64,000 nt of DNA from Callorhinus ursinus (lineage: Eukaryota > Chordata > Mammalia > Carnivora > Otariidae): positions 13,440,669 to 13,504,668 of the forward strand of contig NW_020312902.1 of NCBI RefSeq assembly GCF_003265705.1, read 5' to 3'. Positions within the stretch are counted from its first letter, which is position 1. Every line of letters begins with the position of its first letter. The notes beneath the pieces were generated by a model. That model saw only the letters and a program-made list of their open reading frames with translations. It ran no database searches and was not told the origin of the DNA. Both the position numbers and the translations under genes were made by a program. Below are positions 25,157 to 34,830 of this stretch, in pieces.

Positions 25157-25240
25157 TGGAATATTATGCAGCCATCAAAAGGAATGAGGATCTTGCCATT
25201 TGCAACAATGTGGATGGAACTGGAGGGTGTTAGCTGAGTG
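22580..25240 (+). pseudogene. L1 ORF2 remnant: RT and C-terminal domains, broken frame
   Basis: ORF2 normally encodes endonuclease, reverse transcriptase and a Cys-rich C-terminal domain. Only the last two are left. Three open segments in three frames (to 23152; 23265-23975; 24148-24996) are separated by damage. The first ends where the conserved Gly-Trp after 'GFMPG' has become a stop (TGG to TAG). A missing base near 23260, just after the '[10 protein letters not shown]' motif, shifts the frame. A second Trp-to-stop lies at 23973. The RT active-site motif FADD is intact at residues 88-91 of the middle segment. In the C-terminal Cys motif the pattern '[18 protein letters not shown]' is followed by Gly where related copies have Cys. 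It is a dead gene, not a host gene. Confidence 0.9.
25099..25155. repeat. (GT)n microsatellite grown inside L1 ORF2
   Basis: GT units flank a central 'tatatat'. In the copy at 4782-5491 the matching position is 'tggttcatatatacaatgg', a non-repetitive site. The repeat therefore expanded within this L1 copy after or during insertion. Confidence 0.95.
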
Positions 25241-25773
25241 AAATAAGTCAATCAGAGAAAGACTTGTATCATATGACCTCACTGATATGAGGAATTCTTA
25301 ATCTCAGGAAACTGGGGGTTGCTGGAGTGGGGGTGGGGTGGGAGGGATGGCATGGCTGGGTGATAGACACTGGGGAGGGTATGTGCTATGGTGAGTGCTG
25401 TGAATTGTGCAAGACTGTTGAATCACAGATCTGTACCCCTGAAACAAATAATGAAATATATGTTAAGAAAAAAAAAAGAAGAAGAAGATAGCAAGAGGGG
25501 AAGAATGAAGGGGGGAAACTAAAGCGGGAGACGAACCATGAGAGACGATGCACTCTGAAAAACAAACTGAGGGTTCTAGAGGGGAGGGTGGTGGGGGGAT
25601 GGGTTAGCCTGGTGGTGGGTATTAAAGAGGGCACGTTCTGCATGGAGCATGGGTGTTATGCACAAACAACGAATCATGGAACACTACATCAAAAACTAAT
25701 GATGTAACGTATGGTGATTAACATAACAATAAAAAATTTAAAGCAAAAAAAAGAAAAAAGTAACCCTGCTCCA

Positions 25774-26358
25774 GATAATTCTCAGGAAAGATTAGACATT
25801 TATAACTAAGCCTACCCCCGTCTTCAGCCAAGCTCTACCCCATCACAGGTAGACAATGTCCAGCTGAAAACACAGAGCTCCATTGAGACAGAAATATCAT
25901 AAGCTTGCTCTGGGGCCTATTAGAGAAGAGTGACTTGACCTTAAGTCAGATATCTCTTGACTCCTGGGAACACACTCCTAGCTCCATTACAGAAGCCATG
26001 GCCTTGACAAAGGAAATGGCAGAGTGTTTCCATTCAAATACCATTCTGCCCAACTGCCAATGCTGGAATACAATTAAATAGCAAAAAGCATAGCTTCAAC
26101 TAAAACGCACAGTAACAGCTGGTCTGTGCTCCCTGGAAGTACAATGCATTTATTACACACATAATTAGACTTCCCTCTAGATACAAAAGTGATATGGCCT
26201 ATGCAAAAACTTACCACAGCCTGGCCAACCCTCGCCCAAAGCTCTCAAATGGTGCTGATCCCTGGGTTCTAAACCAGGGTGAAGAGCGTGAGAGGGTAGG
26301 GGCAGGAAGACAGCAACTGCTTTGAGGATCTTCTGTTCGTGGCTTTAACGACCCAAAT
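25774..26358. other. Unassigned sequence
   Basis: No repeat family or gene recognised. It forms the original downstream flank of the L1 target. Confidence 0.35.
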
Positions 26359-26530
26359 CAGTGGTTCTCATCTCTGCAGGGGAGTCACCCAGGAGTTTTA
26401 AGCAATACTGATGCCTATGCCCCACCTCAGAAAAATAAAATCAGAATCTCTGGGAATATACCACCTGGGCACAGGTCTGTTTAAATCTCCCCAGGTGATT
26501 CTAATGTGCAGACAAGGTTAAATACCATTG
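26359..26530 (+). mobile_element. MER5/MER20-type hAT-Charlie fossil
   Basis: It begins 'cagtggttctcatctctg' and ends 'aaggttaaataccattg', so the CAGTGGTTCTCA-type terminal inverted repeats are recognisable. The interior has 'gagtcacccaggagttttaa', 'atcagaatctctgggaat' and 'ctccccaggtgattctaat'. It is non-autonomous, with no transposase frame. Confidence 0.85.
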
Positions 26531-26538
26531 GCCTAGAG

Positions 26539-26694
26539 CAGAGATTGGCAAACTATGATCCACCTGTTTTTGTAAAGAAAGGTTGATTGGAACACTCATT
26601 TATTTAGAGTTGAGTTGTTGCAACAGAGATAACATGGCCAGCAAAACCTAAAATATTTACTCTTTAGTCCTTTACAGAAAGTTTGCCAACCTTG
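26539..26694 (+). mobile_element. Second hAT-type MITE (MER33/58-like)
   Basis: The left terminus 'cagagattggcaaactatg' and right terminus 'agtttgccaaccttg' are inverted repeats. The interior 'ctgtttttgtaaagaaaggt', 'gattggaacactcattt', 'gagttgttgcaacagaga' and 'aacctaaaatatttactct' belongs to a common mammalian hAT MITE. It lies only eight bases from the element at 26359-26530, which is from a different family. The subfamily name is uncertain. Confidence 0.82.
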
Positions 26695-26824
26695 CTCTTA
26701 GGTACTGATCTTTAATACTGGTTAAGGGGTCCTGACAGGAGTTTTATCTTGAGTGCCTCCTATCTTGGTTTCACAACCCTTTGACCTATTTTTCCAACAT
26801 CAGGAGCTCAAAGTCTATAATAAT

Positions 26825-27060
26825 TTTAGCAGGCACTTAGTATGTATCAGGCTCTAGGTTAAGTGGTTTGCATCATCCTACCTAATCCCTACAACTACCC
26901 AATAGAAAAATTCTGGTTATCTTCATTTAAAAAACAGAAAACAAAGATTTGGACAAAACTAAGTCACTTGCCTGAAAACAGAGCAAGTGTGGAGGTTATA
27001 TTCAGACCAAGCTGTCTGGTTCTCTGGCCCATGTGCTCAGTAACCATACAAGCCAAGATT
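26825..27060 (-). mobile_element. MIR SINE, antisense
   Basis: 'gcacttagtatgtatcaggc', 'tctaggttaagtggtttgca', 'cctaatccctacaactaccc', 'agtcacttgcctgaaaacag' and 'tcagaccaagctgtctgg' follow the antisense order of a long MIR. No clean ends. Confidence 0.55.
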
Positions 27061-27284
27061 TACAACATGGAGACAGAGCTTCTGAGCCACACTGTACTGG
27101 GAGCTTGGGCAGGCCACTTCAAGGGGTGTAGGGAGGAGGTTCTAAGATGCCTACCTTATAGAGCTATGATAAGATCAGAGGTAGCATGATGCCTAATAAA
27201 ATGAGAATGTCTGGTACAATGAAACACAATGAAACTATTCTTTTGTTGAATGTTTTCCTTGAGGCTTTCCTGACTATATTTCAC

Positions 27285-27480
27285 TAATTCTTTGCATCCA
27301 TTTAATGAACTCAGTAATTTAGTGAGCACCATCCATAAACCACGTGTGGTTCCATCTGCTAAACATACAGTAGAGAACAAGATGCTGGAAAACACAGTTT
27401 GCCAATCCCTGACTTCATGGAGTTTACACGGAAGTGGGGGACAGATATTTATATATACATAAATAAGCAAATATATATAT
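27285..27480 (-). mobile_element. L2 LINE 3' fragment, antisense
   Basis: 'ttagtgagcaccatccataa', 'aacatacagtagagaacaag', 'ccctgacttcatggagttta' and 'gacagatatttatatataca' reproduce the antisense L2 terminal order. It grades into an AT-rich tract (27465-27535). Confidence 0.55.
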
Positions 27481-27589
27481 TTATATATATTACTATATTA
27501 TTAACTTATAAATTAAATATTATACACTTCTCATTATCCATAGTAGTTATGTTCTAAATTGAATTTAAATAAAATAGTAAAATAATAAT

Positions 27590-27690
27590 ACTTAACTCAT
27601 AGAATTGTTTTGGGGATTAAATTAGAGAATGTAAGTGCTTAGTAAAATATCTGGCACATAGTAAATACTCAATAAAAACTTTTATAGCTG
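27590..27690 (+). mobile_element. MIR SINE 3' half, sense
   Basis: 'ttaactcatagaattgtttt', 'ggggattaaattagagaatg', 'taagtgcttagtaaaatatc' and 'tggcacatagtaaatactca' are the 3' half of MIR in order. Confidence 0.65.
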
Positions 27691-27986
27691 TAAAAAAAAA
27701 TGTCACCACAAACACTGATGTAGCAACTATCATTGCTCCTAGGGGAAATCTCTGGTCACATTTTCATCAATCAATATGTAACCTTGTTTTAGGTGTGTCT
27801 CTATTTAAAGACACATTATTAAATGCATATTGTTAATCCACTAACATTGGACTCACAGCCATCCCATCACCAGAAGGCACATCATAGCCACCTTCTGCTT
27901 AGAAACACCAGCCAGACACTCAGCACACTTGCACGTCATTTTAAAAGTGGAACCACTGCAGGAGAGCACAAAAATTGCCAAAACCA

Positions 27987-27988
<2 letters not shown>

Positions 27989-28034
<46 letters not shown>

Positions 28035-28044
28035 NNNNNNNNNN

Positions 28045-28094
<50 letters not shown>
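27989..28094. repeat. (CA)n microsatellite interrupted by a 10-N gap
   Basis: CA units run to 28034, ten N occupy 28035-28044, and CA units resume to about 28094. Ten N is probably a placeholder, so the true length is unknown. Several frames translate through it as Thr-His or Val-Cys; none is a gene. Confidence 0.97.
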
Positions 28095-28100
<6 letters not shown>

Positions 28101-28269
28101 AGAAAGGACAGCTGCTTGCAGTGTAAGAACTAGAAGGGGGACGAGGGTCTCCTCAGCTGAGAACATGTACATGGGGCAACTCACCTCTTCTGCCACTCTG
28201 CTCATGTCCACAGATGACCACGAACATAATCTGAGGGTCGCTTTGGGGATTAGAATACATTTTAGCGAG

Positions 28270-29060
28270 TAAGTAAATTCACAAATACCCATAATGGGCA
28301 CATGATGAGGGTTTGCTGTATAATGTCACACAGAGATAAAGCTAAGGAGAAAACTAAAGCATGACAAGTAGTGCCATTTTTGTTGAAGTGGTCAGAAAAG
28401 CCTTCTCTGAAGGGCGGACCTTTGAGCAGAAAGCTGAATGAAGTGACAGAGCCGGTGAGGTGAACATTGGACGGAGAGTGGCCGAAGACAGCAGAAGAGC
28501 AAGGATGAAGACCGTGAAGTGGTGGCATGGTGGTTATCTGAGGAGCGGCCAGGCCAGTGAAGCTGGAGTGTGTCCATGAGGGAGAAGCAGGGGGAGATGA
28601 AGTGAGAGAAAATCAGGGACAACATCATGTCCCAAGGCACGCCTGCCTAAGATAGGACCCAGGGCGTCCTTCCATGCATGACAGAAACTACCAGAGGTGT
28701 TTGAGGGGAAGGTGGCCGTGATCTAAGTTTTCAAGCTCCCCAGCTGCTCAGCAGAGAGCAGGAACTGGGGAGGCAATGGGAAAGCTGGGAGACTAAAGCA
28801 GTGGTTGAGGTGCTCCAGGGAGAAGAGGAGGCTTGGAAGAACGTTAGAGGTCTGGCTGGGGAGGTGGAGGCAATGCCAGGCAGGTCTGGTCATGGCTTGA
28901 CTCTGACGTCTGAGAGTAAAAGAGTCACAGATAATTGCGATTTGGCACTCAGTCCACTGAGTTGTAGAGGAAGATGAAGGCAACTGATCATACTCAGGGT
29001 ATATTTTGAAGGTCGATTTGCTGCTGTATTGGAGGTGGGTTTGAGAGAAAGAGACAACTC
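28270..29060 (-). mobile_element. L2 LINE fragment(s), antisense
   Basis: 'gaaaagccttctctgaaggg', 'acctttgagcagaaagctga' and 'atgaagtgacagagccgg' are the antisense of the L2 region that reads 'ttcaggtctctgctcaaatgtc...gaggccttcc'. The series 'gaagagcaaggatgaagac', 'gctggagtgtgtccatgag' and 'gagagaaaatcagggac' continues it. Beyond about 28660 the match is weaker and may be another repeat or unique DNA. Confidence 0.45.
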
Positions 29061-29224
29061 CAAGACCTGGAGCGCATGCCAAGCGGTGTCATTTCCTGCA
29101 CTTCAAATCTGAGAAGGAAATGAGGCTATGGGGGTGTCAGGAGTTGCATGCATTAACATATTCCTCGGGTTGTGTGTGTGTTTGTGAGACAAAGGGAGAA
29201 AATTATAAAGAAGTAATAGGTACT

Positions 29225-29370
29225 CACCAAATATTTATAAACTACCTATTGTGCATGTTCTGCTAAGTGCTCAAGATTAGACAGAAACAAAACACAGCCA
29301 CCTGGGAGAAGCCTGAAGTTTAACTGGGGAAACAGACAAGTCAACAGGTGATTATTTAAAAAAAAAAAAA
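29225..29370 (-). mobile_element. L2 LINE 3' fragment, antisense
   Basis: 'accaaatatttataaactac', 'ctattgtgcatgttctgcta', 'agtgctcaagattagac' and 'gaagtttaactggggaaaca' with 'gacaagtcaacagg' are in the antisense L2 order. An A-rich run (29356-29370) ends it. Confidence 0.5.
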
Positions 29371-32299
29371 GGAAAGAAAGAAAAAGCCACACCTCAATAC
29401 AGGTTTTGAAGCCAGAGAATGTCAGGCAATGCCCAGTGCTGCACAGAAAGAACACTGGACAGAGATCCCCAAATCCTAATGCGCAGAAACTCCAATTTCT
29501 CCAAAGGAAGACCTGAGGCAGGGTGATTTTGCTGGTCACGGAAACACACCATTAGAAGTTTTCAGCTCAGGGGGCTCAGCTGACGATTACCTGGGAAGAG
29601 TTTATGAGAAACCCAGCTGGGCAGGCCAAGAGCCACAACAACAGTAAGTGCCACAGAAATGTCTCCTCACTCAGATGAAAGCCAACACCCATGAGGACCG
29701 GCATCTCCATAGTCCTTCCTTCAACCAGCTGGATATATCTCCAGATGTGGTTGTTGCTTTTAACGTGTAACCAAGAGTAATTCTTGGGGAGAGCCGCCAA
29801 CAAAATGAAAAGCCTTTAAGCAGGGAAACCGAAACACAAATTCCTCCAAGGTTTGAGTCAGGGAGAAATAGCTCTCGGGGAAAATCCCTGTTGAAGGCAG
29901 GATACTTTTTTCTGAGTTTGCTTCTGCCTTTCTCTCTGGTCCCAGCACCGACAGAGACAAAACTGAAAAAAGAAAAGACAACACTCCTTTCTCTTAGTCC
30001 CCTCAGGACAGCTGTTAAAGACCAGCATTTTCAAAAAGAACTTACTCTAGAAATCCAAAAGGGAAATAGAGAAAGAAAATATGAGAACTGTGAAAGCACT
30101 ACCATCACCAAGCAGAGGTTCCTGACCCTACAAGAGCTGTTACTTACCAGGCACACAGGTTCCATTTTGTTGCACATTCTGTTTGAAAGTTCCGGGTCCA
30201 GAAAACACCTGTTAAATTCTTAAGAAGGCAGCTCATGCACACACAGACATGTAGACACACTCCTTGGCTGCCTCTTTTTTAGACAAATGCCTGGAGTGGA
30301 AACTCCAATCCAGTGGCAGTTTGGGGGGAAAACATATAGGTATTAGGGTTACTGAAGCCCCCCCTCCCCAGGCAAACAATGCAAAACTCATATTCCTTCA
30401 AGCATATAACAAGAAAGACATGGGTTGGGCCAGGATCTGATTGCCTCTCCTTTTCCCCTGCCCCGACTGCATCCCTATTTCATGAAAATTTTGCAATCCA
30501 GGGCTGGGAGGTTCCATGAGATCAACGCTAACTAGCATCCCCTTTGAAGCCAGTAACCCTGATAGATAGGCTTCGTATCTTCGTCTGATCATAGAGTGGC
30601 CCTACAACCCTCCCATGTTGGCATTCTACACTCCAAAAACAGGGAAAGACGACAGTCCAAAGCACTCCCAGCTCCGTTAATGGTTACAAGAACAGAGAAG
30701 TATGCACAACCCTTTGGAAAAGACCAGGAAGATGACTGACACAATTACACAGGGTCTATTCAATGCACTCTCTCCCCCACGCTTCGTCTGTGCTACGGCA
30801 TATCACCTGTGGCGTGTGAGTTACACACGGATACACACGCCCCTTCTGCCATTTTGCTTTCCATTTGTATTTTCACATTATTGTACAAAGAACACTACTG
30901 TTCTGACAGTGTTGCCATGCCAGAGTCAAATTACAAAGATGAAAGTAATTAGACTGGGAAAGGAAATGCTGTCTTCTCCTCGAAATGGAGCCTCCCAGCC
31001 CCTTGCCTGCCCGGGGAGGTGCACTGGAACTGCTCCTCATGTGAGCTGGCCCTCCCATTTTCAACTGAATTCAAGGAGTTGATAATTTCTTGCTATTTGT
31101 CTCCCCCAGCCTATCTCCGTGCACAGCTCATAATTTGCCAGGAAATGTAGAATTTATTTTCCACTTCCTCCTCACTGCATTGCTCAGCAACTACTGAGGT
31201 GCCCCAAACTGATTTTCCAACACCCCCCACCACTGTCCCCAGGCAAGGGACAAAAGTTCCTATTGGACTCATCACTTGGATGTGCTCACTCTCTGTGGCA
31301 TGATTTATAGAAAGGCGGCCTCAATTACAATTTCTCTTACTCATTGACAAAATGCTGAAAATACAGAATTGCCAAGATGGCACGGTACACAGCCTCCAAC
31401 TCAAACAGCTTTCTGCCGACAGCCCCAGGCACCAAAAAAAAAAAAAAAAAAAAACTGCTGTGCCGAAAACAATGACTTAATCCATCAGTGCCAAAGAAGG
31501 CAAGACCGGGAGCTGTTTTCCTAACTCCGAAAAGTGGCCTCTGCACTGCAACTTTCCTCTTCAACCAACACCAGGAACTCTCTGCTCGCTTTCTTCTAAG
31601 GCTGGGAGCTGAGAGGCAGCCACTGTTGTGGGCCAAGCAATTTCAGGACCAGTCAGCAAACAGGAATTGGGAGATTAAACATTAAATCTGCATATGTGCT
31701 TCCATTGCCAGCCCTTGTTTATTCATAGTAAAAACATGAAACCAGTAACTGAAATGAAAACAAATAGACCCATTTATCTACTGGTCTTGGTTTCATTTTT
31801 ATTCTGTTGATTTGAGACTGGTGGGAACTCCAAAATTGTGTTTCTGATTCTGACCCTCTGACCAGGAGTGAGCCTGGGGTAACCTCACAGGCGTCGTTGG
31901 TGGGCAGAAGGGGAAGCAGGTTAAAAACCAGGTTGTTCTTGGACAATCTTCCACAGACGTTCCAATCTTTTTTTTTTATCCTATCTGTTCTAAAGTCTCT
32001 TTATTATAGACTTAGTAATCTTGATGGCACCTTAGAAATTATTGTTTTAAAAGCTCCTTGTTTGGTAAAAGTGAGCAGAGGAATAAACTGTCATTTCTGG
32101 CTTGCCCAGTGTACTTTCAAACCACTTAACCATAGTCCTACTGGCCATGGCCTTTCACCAACTTCCCAAAATGTCCAAGATGGTTTTCTGGGTAAAATAT
32201 TCAAGAAGTCATCTCTTGACAACTGGGCTGTATTTTATTGTGTTAATTACTTAACTGAAAAAAAAATTTTAATTAATACACTTTATTCTGAGGAGAGTA
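29371..32299. other. Longest repeat-poor stretch; no gene recognised
   Basis: No SINE, L1, L2, MIR or LTR signature was seen over nearly 3 kb. A 21-base A run lies at 31434-31454. Sequence around 31100-31400 and 31670-31800 is evenly composed, with AATTA-type and GATA-type motifs (for example 'ctcaattacaatttctctta'). Open frames up to 136 codons overlap each other and show no domain. Unique, mid-GC sequence in a repeat-rich window can be conserved non-coding DNA, but conservation cannot be judged from one genome. Confidence 0.35.
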
Positions 32300-32815
32300 G
32301 TTGGTGACTTACAGGAAAATGAAAGTACAGATAGAGAGTTGCCATAAATCCTGTCACCTCCCCCTAGTATTAAGGTCTTGCATTAGTGTGGTACATATTT
32401 TACAATTCACGAGCCAATATTGATACATTATTATTAACAAAGTCTATGGTTTACATTAGGATTCACTCTTTGTGTACATTCTATGGGTTTTGACAAATGA
32501 CAAATGTCTGACATTTATATGATATATAATGACATGTATCCACAATTGTGGTATAATATTCAATAGTTTCACTACCCCAAAAGCATCCTCTGTGCCCCAA
32601 CTACCCATCCCTCATTTTCCCCCAGCTCCTGGCAACCACTGATCTTTTTACTATCACCAGAGTTTTGCCTTTCCACAATGCGATATAGTTGGAAACATAT
32701 ATAATGTAGCTTTTACAAATTGGCCTCTTTCACTTAGCAACATACATTTTAAGTTTCTTCCAGGTCTTTTTGTGGAAAAATTGCTTTTTGTTTTTGACTG
32801 ATTGTTTGTTTGCTA
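32300..32815 (-). mobile_element. Old L1M 3' UTR fragment, antisense
   Basis: 'gggttttgacaaatgacaaa', 'gacatgtatccacaattgtg', 'atattcaatagtttcactac', 'agctcctggcaaccactgat', 'ctttttactatcaccagagt', 'tttgcctttccacaatgcga' and 'ggcctctttcacttagcaac' form the well-known antisense 3' UTR of old L1M elements. It is non-coding. Confidence 0.75.
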
Positions 32816-32872
32816 GAACTAGTGACTTTTAAACCCAGGCCTGAAACTAGTTACTTACAAAACATCTCCCAA

Positions 32873-32940
32873 CACTACATCAAAAACTAATGATGTAATG
32901 TATGGTGATTAACATAACAATAAAAATTTTAAAAAAAAAT
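32873..32940 (+). mobile_element. Micro-L1: 68-bp insertion of only the L1 tail
   Basis: The insert consists of the last ~55 bases of the L1 3' UTR ('cactacatcaaaaactaatg' onward, 'ggtgattaacataacaataa') plus an A-rich tail. It is bounded by a perfect 14-base target duplication 'aaaacatctcccaa' at 32859-32872 and 32941-32954. The tail sequence is nearly the same as that of the copy at 25680-25740. The perfect duplication and low divergence suggest a recent event. Confidence 0.95.
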
Positions 32941-32954
32941 AAAACATCTCCCAA

Positions 32955-34490
32955 GGTTCTCCTCTCTTAATTGTAATCTCTGAAGCAGATTGGGGACATC
33001 ATGGAAAAACAAAAGCTTGGTACTTCCTAATACTTCTAAGGGTAAAACCACAGAGATTCATTTTATACTCTCTGGTGGATATTTATAAATATGTCAAGTG
33101 AACCAACCCAAATTATCCTGTGTCGGGGAACACTATTATAATTACTAGTTATTAGAATTATTCATTATTAAAATGAGAATATGCCAGAGTTCAGGTAGAA
33201 AAAAAAAGTGTTTGAACTCTGTAAAACAGCACAGAAGAGATATTCATTCAACTGATTGGTTAATTCCATTTTAGTGTATGTACATGCTGATGGATCAAGT
33301 ACCAGCCAGTGGATGCTATCTGATAATGTAGTAATGACAAGGCTTTGTGCAATGCACTTTGGGCATGAGGATATCTTGAATACGCACTATGTGCATTAGA
33401 GGCATATGACCTGGAGAAGTGTGATGCTTGCAGTAATTACTGCAATGTTAGACATCAAGGGCTGGAGCTGGGGGAGGTACAGATCACAGGTGTCGTAGGA
33501 ACTCAGACAAGGAAATCCTTTCTAACTGGGTGATGTGGGAGCTCATAGCCCTTCAGGAAGGGCAAAAAGTTATACATAAACAATGGCACAATGACAGAAC
33601 AGCTTAAGGAGGATGAAGGTGATGGTAAAGATCAGGTGCCTATTTTTTTGTTTGTTTGTTTGTTTGTGTTTTTCTCTTTTGGAGGGGGTTTGGTGCAGGG
33701 TCTCAACTTTGTGACTTAAATCCAGCTTTTGTTACTTGCCTTTTTTTTTTACAGGAGAGTTGCTTTTGCTTTCTTCTTTTTTTCCCCCTTTTTTTAAACT
33801 AAAATAGCATTTTTAGTGAATTTGAGTATCTTTAGGCAGGGCATGTCCACACCGATGTATTAGTCTAAAATCATTCTTATATATAATCTGCCCCTCACTA
33901 ACATGCATCTGAGATAAACCTGGGGTATAAGATTTGCACAGAGAATGAGAAGGTGATGCATCTATGATACAAACTGTAGAAAGGCTGAATTCCCTGTTTA
34001 CAAGCTTGTAGTTCACCCTGACAGCAAGGGAGAGCCACTGAAGATTTGACAACTTTGGAAGAAACTATCTTATATGGTCAATAATTATGAGGCCCTTGCC
34101 TTAAAAGATTCTCTTTCCACAAAGATACCAGTAACAGGTAAGTATGGGCAGCCCCATGGATGCCAATGACAGAGCAAGGAAGGTTTCTGATGCAGCAACA
34201 AGAGCATGCTACACGGTCTTGGAAATCAGACACGAGAATTCTCAGAGGGCAAACTTGGGATCTTGTTTAGTCAGTTGAGGTAAGTGGAGTCATAAAGTAT
34301 TAGAGCTCTAAGGCCTCAAAATTCAAGTGTTGGTAGTTAGTGCTTTGGCAAAATTCAGGGAAGAGAAGGAAAGAGAAAGGAATGTATTTCTATGGTAACC
34401 AGTATCCAGACATAGAACAAAAAAATCAGCTGCTACTTCAGTCAGGAAAAGTGGGCCCCTATACCAAGTTGCTCTTTAATTCAGAAATAA
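32955..34490. other. Unassigned sequence with TTTG repeat
   Basis: A (TTTG)n run is at about 33640-33668, followed by T-rich low-complexity patches to 33795. No gene or named interspersed repeat was recognised. Confidence 0.35.
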
Positions 34491-34494
34491 GTAC

Positions 34495-34830
34495 ATTCCT
34501 TCATTTATTCAATTTTTTACCCAACAAATGCCTATTGATGGTCTTCTGCGTGTAGGGTATTGTTCTGGATGCTCAAAGAATAGCAAAGATGATGAGATGG
34601 ATTTATTCCAAGCATTCGTGGTTCTTAGATGCAAAAAGGGAGTGCACATCATTGAGCAAGGTAGAGTAAGTGCTGAACACAGGGTGTGGCACACAGTACA
34701 CACTAGATAAATAGCTACTCTTAGCATCCAATGAAAGGAAGAAAGAAATGTCAAACCTCAGAGGAAGTGTGGTCACTTTTAGTTGGATGAATATAGAAAG
34801 CTTCATGGAAAAGTGGCATGATCACGGAAG
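34495..34830 (-). mobile_element. L2 LINE fragment, antisense
   Basis: 'ccttcatttattcaattttt', 'caacaaatgcctattgatgg', 'gggtattgttctggatgctc' and 'aagaatagcaaagatgatga' match the antisense L2 terminus. The part after 34640 is weaker. Confidence 0.45.

Larger units (their letters stand above)
22574..25757 (+). mobile_element. L1 retrotransposon, 5'-truncated in ORF2, ~3.2 kb
   Basis: The copy starts in ORF2 just before the reverse transcriptase domain and runs through RT, the C-terminal domain, the 3' UTR and an A-rich tail near 25730-25757. A 16-base target duplication with two mismatches is present: 'aagaaacactgctcca' at 22558-22573 and 'aagtaaccctgctcca' at 25758-25773. The two mismatches, several stops and the frame breaks show it is not a very recent insertion. 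A GT repeat lies inside it (25099-25155). The 3' UTR holds an A/G-rich stretch (25470-25500) and the shared 'aaaaactaatgatgtaa' tail. It lacks ORF1, the endonuclease and the promoter, so it is inactive. Confidence 0.95.

Noticed and set aside
27823..28301. Open frames up to 149 codons rich in Thr-His or Val-Cys
   Set aside because: They are translations of a CA/GT repeat that even pass through a run of N.
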